In this document: positions 60,483 through 64,000 of the stretch, piece after piece | Layout of the letters: each line of letters begins with the position of its first letter | Position numbering within the stretch: the first letter of the stretch is position 1 | Assembly: GCF_014205335.1 (NCBI RefSeq) | Contig: NZ_JACHNH010000001.1 | Location: 3,776,501-3,840,500 of the forward strand | From: Amorphoplanes digitatis | GTDB lineage: Bacteria; Actinomycetota; Actinomycetes; Mycobacteriales; Micromonosporaceae | Reading direction: 5' to 3' | Length of the DNA: 64,000 nt | Position numbers and translations under genes: made by a program | The notes under the pieces: generated by a model | Told to the model about the DNA's origin: nothing | Database searches by the model: none | The model's input: the letters and a program-made list of their open reading frames with translations, nothing else

Positions 60483-61246
60483 TCAAACGGCTCCTGCTCG
60501 TCCTCGGCCTGCCGGTCGTCCTCTTCGCCACCTGGTACGCGGCCAGCGCGAACAGCGAGAACTTCTACGCGCCGCCGCTGCGCCAGATCATGGTCGCGTT
60601 CGCGGACACCTGGACGCCCGAGCGGCTGCGCACCGACGTGCTGCCCAGCCTGGCCCGCCTCGGCGCCGGCTACCTGCTGGCGGCGGTGCTCGGCATCGCG
60701 CTGGGCGTCGCGATCGGCATGAACCCGCGGCTGCGCGCCGCCTTCGAGCCGGTGCTGGAGTTCTTCCGGGCCATCCCGCCGCCCGTGCTGGTCCCGGTGA
60801 TCATGCTGTTCGCCGGCATCGGCAACGGCATGAAGGTCATCGTGATCGTCACCGGCTGTGTCTGGCCGGTGCTGCTCAACACCGTCGAGGGCGTCCGGGC
60901 CATCGACGGCGTGCTCAGCGACACCACCCGCGCGTACGGCGTCACCGGCGCGGCGCGCCTGCGGTACCTGGTGCTTCCGTCGGCGTCGCCGCAGATCTTC
61001 GCGGGGCTGCGCCAGGCGCTGTCCATCGCGATCATCCTGATGGTGATCAGCGAGATGTTCGCCGCCAGCAACGGCCTGGGCTTCACCATCGTGCAGTTCC
61101 AGCGCAGCTTCGCGATCCCGGAGATGTGGAGCGGAATCATCCTGCTCGGGCTCCTGGGCTTCCTGCTGGCCGAGTTGTTCCGGCTCGGCGAGCGTTACAC
61201 ACTTGCCTGGTATCACGGCCTGCGCGACGCGCAGCGCCGGTCGTGA
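60479..61246 (+). CDS. ABC transporter permease (SsuC-like), second
   Basis: A 255-residue permease: LLVLGLPVVLFATWYAAS near the start, FFRAIPPPVLVPVIMLFAGIGNGMKVIVI, and the EAA loop TRAYGVTGAARLRYLVLPSASPQIFAGLRQAL. ATG 60479 overlaps the preceding stop. It is clearly diverged from the first permease, so a heterodimeric channel is expected. Confidence 0.9.
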   Translation: MIKRLLLVLGLPVVLFATWYAASANSENFYAPPLRQIMVAFADTWTPERLRTDVLPSLARLGAGYLLAAVLGIALGVAIGMNPRLRAAFEPVLEFFRAIPPPVLVPVIMLFAGIGNGMKVIVIVTGCVWPVLLNTVEGVRAIDGVLSDTTRAYGVTGAARLRYLVLPSASPQIFAGLRQALSIAIILMVISEMFAASNGLGFTIVQFQRSFAIPEMWSGIILLGLLGFLLAELFRLGERYTLAWYHGLRDAQRRS

Positions 61247-61260
61247 GAAAGGACGACGCG

Positions 61261-62076
61261 ATGCTCAAGGTCGACGGCCTGCGCAAGGTCTACCGCTCCG
61301 GCAGCCGAGAGGTGGAGGCGCTGCGCGACCTCACGTTCACCGTCGAGGCCGGTGAGCTGGTCTGCCTGGTCGGCCCGTCCGGCTGCGGCAAGACCACCCT
61401 GCTGCGGTGCGTCGCGGGCCTGCTGGAGCCGACCGGCGGCGAGGTGTTCGTCGACGGCGGCCCGGTCGCCGGCCCGCCGCCGGGCATGGCGGTCGTCTTC
61501 CAGGAGTACGGCCGCAGCCTGTTCCCGTGGATGAGCGTGCGCGACAACGTGGAGCTGCCGCTGCGGCGCAAGAAGATGCCCCGGTCCCGGCGGCGCGAAC
61601 TGGTGGCCGAGGCGCTGGCCTCGGTCGGCCTGGACGGCACCGAGTCCGCGTACCCGTGGCAGCTCTCCGGCGGCATGCAGCAGCGCGTCGCGATCGCCCG
61701 TGCGGTGGCGTACGAGCCGACGATCCTGCTCATGGACGAGCCGTTCGCGGCGGTCGACGCGCAGACCCGGGCTGACCTGGAGGACCTGGTCCGGTCGCTG
61801 TGGCGGCGGCTCGGGGTGACCATCCTGTTCGTCACGCACGACATCGACGAGGCCGTCTACCTCGGACAGCGGGTCCTGATGCTGTCGGCCTCGCCGACGG
61901 TCGTGCAGGACGAGCTGACCGTCGACCTCCCGGCCGAGCGCGACCAGCTGCACACCCGCGCCGACCCGCGCTTCACCGCACAGCGCGCCCACGTCTACGC
62001 GCAAATTCAGGCCGCGAAGGCTAGAACGGGAACTGCTTCGGGCGCTGCTGGAGAGTTATCCAGCGCAGATCGGTGA
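61261..62076 (+). CDS. ABC transporter ATP-binding protein (SsuB/TauB-like)
   Basis: A 271-residue ATPase: Walker A VGPSGCGKTTLL, Q loop VFQEYGRSLFPW, signature LSGGMQQRVAIARA, Walker B ILLMDEPFAAVD and H loop VTHDIDEAVYL. ATG 61261 has AAGGA about 8 nt upstream; an in-frame GTG at 61243 overlaps the permease end. The last 56 nt overlap the convergent aldehyde dehydrogenase gene. Confidence 0.92.
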   Translation: MLKVDGLRKVYRSGSREVEALRDLTFTVEAGELVCLVGPSGCGKTTLLRCVAGLLEPTGGEVFVDGGPVAGPPPGMAVVFQEYGRSLFPWMSVRDNVELPLRRKKMPRSRRRELVAEALASVGLDGTESAYPWQLSGGMQQRVAIARAVAYEPTILLMDEPFAAVDAQTRADLEDLVRSLWRRLGVTILFVTHDIDEAVYLGQRVLMLSASPTVVQDELTVDLPAERDQLHTRADPRFTAQRAHVYAQIQAAKARTGTASGAAGELSSADR

Positions 62077-63481
62077 AGGCCTCGACGCCGGCGCGGCCGC
62101 CGAACCGGCCGTAGCCGGAGTCGCCGACGCCGCCGAAGGGCGCGGTCGGGTCGTCGTCGACGCACTGGTCGTTGACGTGCGCGATGCCGGTCCGCAGCCG
62201 CCGGGCGACGCCGAAGCCGCGGTTGAGGTCCCGGGTCAGCACCCCGGCGGTCAGCCCGTACGGGCTGTCGTTGGCGATCTCGATCGCGTGGTCCTCGTCC
62301 TCAACAGTCAGCACGGTGGCAACCGGGCCGAAGATCTCCTCGGTGTGTATGAGCATGTCCGGGGTCACGCCGGCGAGCACGGTCGCCGGGTAGTGCGCGC
62401 CGTCCGGCGTGCCGCCGCCGGTGAGCACCCGGGCGCCGCTCGCCGCGGCCTGGTCGACCAGCCCGGCCACCCGGCTCGCCGCCTCGGCGTTGATCAGCGG
62501 CCCGATCACGGTGTGCGGGTCCGTCGGGTCGCCGCCGGGCAGGCCCTTGGCCTTCTCGGCGAGCCGCGCGGCGAACTCGTCGGCGATCGAGCGGTGCACC
62601 AGCACCCGGTCGGCGGACATGCAGATCTGCCCCGAGTTCGCGTAGGCGGCGAACGCGACGGCGTTGACCGCGTAGTCCAGGTCGGCGTCGTCGAGGACCA
62701 GCACCGAGTTCTTGCCGCCGAGCTCGAGGACCGCCGGCGTCAGGTACCGGGCGGCGAGCTGGCCGATGCGCCGGCCGACGCCGGTCGAGCCGGTGAAGTT
62801 GACCCGGCGCACCCGCCGGTCGCCGATCAGCGCCTCGGCGACCGCCGCCGCGTCGGCGCGGTCGTTTGTCAGCACGTTGAGCACGCCGGGCGGCAGCCCG
62901 GCGTCGCGCAGCACCTCGGCGACGAACAGCGCGCAGGCCAGCGGCGCCTCCTCGCTGGCCTTGAGGACGACGGAGTTCCCGGCGGCGAGCGGCGCGGCGA
63001 CCGCGCGGACGCCGAGGATCAGCGGCGCGTTCCACGGCGCGAACGCGGCGACCACCCCCGCCGGCTGCCGGATCGCCAGCGACAGCGCGCCCGGATCGGC
63101 GCCGGCCAGCACCTCGCCGACCGGCAGCGTGGCCAGGGCGCCCGCCTCCCGGAACATGGCGGCGGCGAGGCCGGCGTTGAACAGCGACCAGCCCAGCGTG
63201 CCGCCGGTCTCGCTCGCCATCAGCGCCGCGGCGTCGGCGGCGCGCTCCTCGAGCAGGTCGCCGGCGCGGGTCAGGACGCGCCGGCGCTCGGTGGGCGCGG
63301 TGCCGGCCCAGCCGGCGAAGGCGTCGGCGGCCGCGTCGACGGCGCGGGTCACGTCGACCGGTGCGGCGGCGGCGACCCGGGCCACGACGCCGCCGGTGTG
63401 CGGGTTGAGGTCCTCGGTGGTCCGCCCGTCCGCGGCGGCTACCTCCGCGCCACCGATGAGCAGGTTCCTGGTCTCGGTCAC
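62021..63481 (-). CDS. Aldehyde dehydrogenase, aromatic-aldehyde type
   Basis: A 486-residue NAD(P)-dependent aldehyde dehydrogenase. Catalytic Cys in ANSGQICMSADRVLVH, Glu in LELGGKNSVLVLDDADLD, and cofactor motif FTGSTGVGRRIGQLAA. The ICMS context and the INDQCVDDDPTAPFGGVGDSGYGRFGG end match vanillin/salicylaldehyde/benzaldehyde dehydrogenases. It could feed 4-hydroxybenzaldehyde or vanillin towards the pob/pca route (inference from neighbours). GTG 63481 has GGGAGG 7 nt upstream. Several palindromes precede it. Confidence 0.88.
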   Translation of the reverse strand: MTETRNLLIGGAEVAAADGRTTEDLNPHTGGVVARVAAAAPVDVTRAVDAAADAFAGWAGTAPTERRRVLTRAGDLLEERAADAAALMASETGGTLGWSLFNAGLAAAMFREAGALATLPVGEVLAGADPGALSLAIRQPAGVVAAFAPWNAPLILGVRAVAAPLAAGNSVVLKASEEAPLACALFVAEVLRDAGLPPGVLNVLTNDRADAAAVAEALIGDRRVRRVNFTGSTGVGRRIGQLAARYLTPAVLELGGKNSVLVLDDADLDYAVNAVAFAAYANSGQICMSADRVLVHRSIADEFAARLAEKAKGLPGGDPTDPHTVIGPLINAEAASRVAGLVDQAAASGARVLTGGGTPDGAHYPATVLAGVTPDMLIHTEEIFGPVATVLTVEDEDHAIEIANDSPYGLTAGVLTRDLNRGFGVARRLRTGIAHVNDQCVDDDPTAPFGGVGDSGYGRFGGRAGVEAFTDLRWITLQQRPKQFPF

Positions 63482-63501
63482 GGGGCAACCTCCCGGGGAG
63501 A

Positions 63502-63533
63502 TGTTCGGTATGCGAACACATGTTCGGCCCGAA
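63502..63533. promoter_or_regulatory. Palindromes directly upstream of the aldehyde dehydrogenase
   Basis: TGTTCG (63502-63507) and CGAACA (63513-63518) with a 5-nt spacer are immediately followed by a second dyad, TTCGG/CCGAA around one base (63523-63533). They share the TTCG half-site and lie about 20-50 bp from the start codon, where a repressor would block the promoter. Confidence 0.6.
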
Positions 63534-63583
63534 TCTGGGGGAAACGCTAGTGCCGCCGGATGGCCCGGTCAACACTTCCTTGT

Positions 63584-63638
63584 GCGGAACGGAGCGTTCC
63601 GCTACGATTCAAGTTACGGAACGGTTTATTCCGTTCCG
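63584..63638. promoter_or_regulatory. Two tandem GGAAC-type operators in the aldehyde dehydrogenase/TIGR03086 divergent region
   Basis: Site 1: GCGGAACG (63584-63591) and CGTTCCGC (63595-63602), 3-nt spacer. Site 2: CGGAACGG (63617-63624) and CCGTTCCG (63631-63638), 6-nt AT-rich spacer. Both have perfect 8-bp arms with the core GGAACG. They look like TetR-family operators, but no regulator gene is in the window. Confidence 0.7.
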
Positions 63639-63658
63639 ATGGGACGCTTGGAGGAACG

Positions 63659-64000
63659 ATGAACTGGACGATCCTGGACAGCGCGCACAGCCTGCTGCGC
63701 GACGCGACCGCCGCACTGACCGCCGCCGACCTCGCCCGCCCGACACCCTGCTCGCAGTGGAACGTCACCCAGGTCCTCCAGCACGCGGCCGGCGACCAGC
63801 TCGCCTACGCCGCGTCGATCACCGGCCGGGGCGGCCCGGCGGAGAACCCGTTCGCCCCGTCCGGCGTGCTGACGGGCGACCCGGCCGACCTGGTCGAGCC
63901 GGCCCTCGCCGCGTCGGCCGCCGCCTTCGCCACCGTCGACCCGGCCGGCACGACGCCGACCCCGCTGCCGCAGGGCGCGCTGCCGGCCGGGACGGCGGCC
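63659..64000 (+). CDS. TIGR03086/maleylpyruvate isomerase-like DinB-fold protein (partial)
   Basis: The start of a gene running off the window. It begins MNWTILDSAHSLLRDATAALTAADLARPTPCSQWNVTQVLQHAAGDQLAYA. This is the metal-binding four-helix fold of the TIGR03086/mycothiol-dependent maleylpyruvate isomerase N-terminal group, where the CSQWNVTQVLQHA segment with its His is characteristic. ATG 63659 has GGAGG 4 nt upstream. It is divergent from the aldehyde dehydrogenase under the tandem operators. Confidence 0.8.
   Translation, partial: MNWTILDSAHSLLRDATAALTAADLARPTPCSQWNVTQVLQHAAGDQLAYAASITGRGGPAENPFAPSGVLTGDPADLVEPALAASAAAFATVDPAGTTPTPLPQGALPAGTAA

Noticed and set aside
1..64000. Search for tRNA, rRNA, riboswitch or CRISPR features
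   Set aside because: No T-loop/anticodon pattern, rRNA segment or known riboswitch core was recognised by eye; a covariance-model search would be needed to exclude small RNAs.

Overview
The window is very GC-rich, uses many GTG (and some TTG) starts, and has overlapping stop/start codons and lineage-typical families: SAM-dependent methyltransferases of the PF04672 type, XRE/DUF5753 regulators, SigE-type sigma factors and the DUF6230/DUF6114 pair. This points to a filamentous actinomycete, most likely Micromonosporaceae (Actinoplanes-like). The family assignment is inference from gene content. No rRNA, tRNA or CRISPR array was recognised.

Left part (1-31 kb). An APC permease is followed by a decayed GNAT gene, a lactate permease and a methyltransferase whose XRE/DUF5753 neighbour is broken by an internal deletion. 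Next come a SigE-type sigma factor with a membrane-anchored partner gene, a modular secreted GH30 glycosidase, a PEP-mutase-like enzyme, the DUF6230-DUF6114 pair, two histidine kinases without a response regulator, and glycogen phosphorylase convergent with an alpha-glucoside-type ABC importer that lacks its own ATPase gene. A PAS-GGDEF protein, an OmpR-type regulator, a permease/hydrolase pair, moeA and UDP-glucose dehydrogenase follow.

Middle part (31-51 kb). It holds an Ala/Glu-rich repeat protein, a 41-residue membrane microprotein, a GlxA-type regulator, and an overlapping operon of sigma factor, degenerate GGDEF-EAL protein and methyltransferase. An IS982-type transposase remnant follows. 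At 42-44.6 kb three adjacent genes encode what looks like a copper amine oxidase split cleanly into two exported polypeptides (N2/N3 part and catalytic part), plus a DUF305 lipoprotein. A PAS-GGDEF-EAL protein, a two-repeat PQ-loop protein, a divergent DMT exporter/MocR pair and a GAF-GGDEF protein complete this part.

Right part (51-64 kb). One tightly overlapping minus-strand operon, pobA-pcaI-pcaJ-pcaH-pcaG-pcaB-pcaD-pcaC with an IclR-type regulator at its end, encodes conversion of 4-hydroxybenzoate through protocatechuate to 3-oxoadipyl-CoA. Divergent from pobA runs a four-gene ABC importer of the nitrate/sulfonate/taurine class with two different permeases, and convergent with that is an aromatic-type aldehyde dehydrogenase. 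A perfect palindrome lies between pobA and the importer, and four palindromes lie upstream of the dehydrogenase. Together these suggest uptake plus catabolism of a plant-derived aromatic compound. The final thiolase (pcaF) is not in the window.

The most interesting observations are the split copper amine oxidase cluster, the aromatic catabolism/ABC importer supercluster with its operators, and the sigma factor/degenerate c-di-GMP protein/methyltransferase operon.
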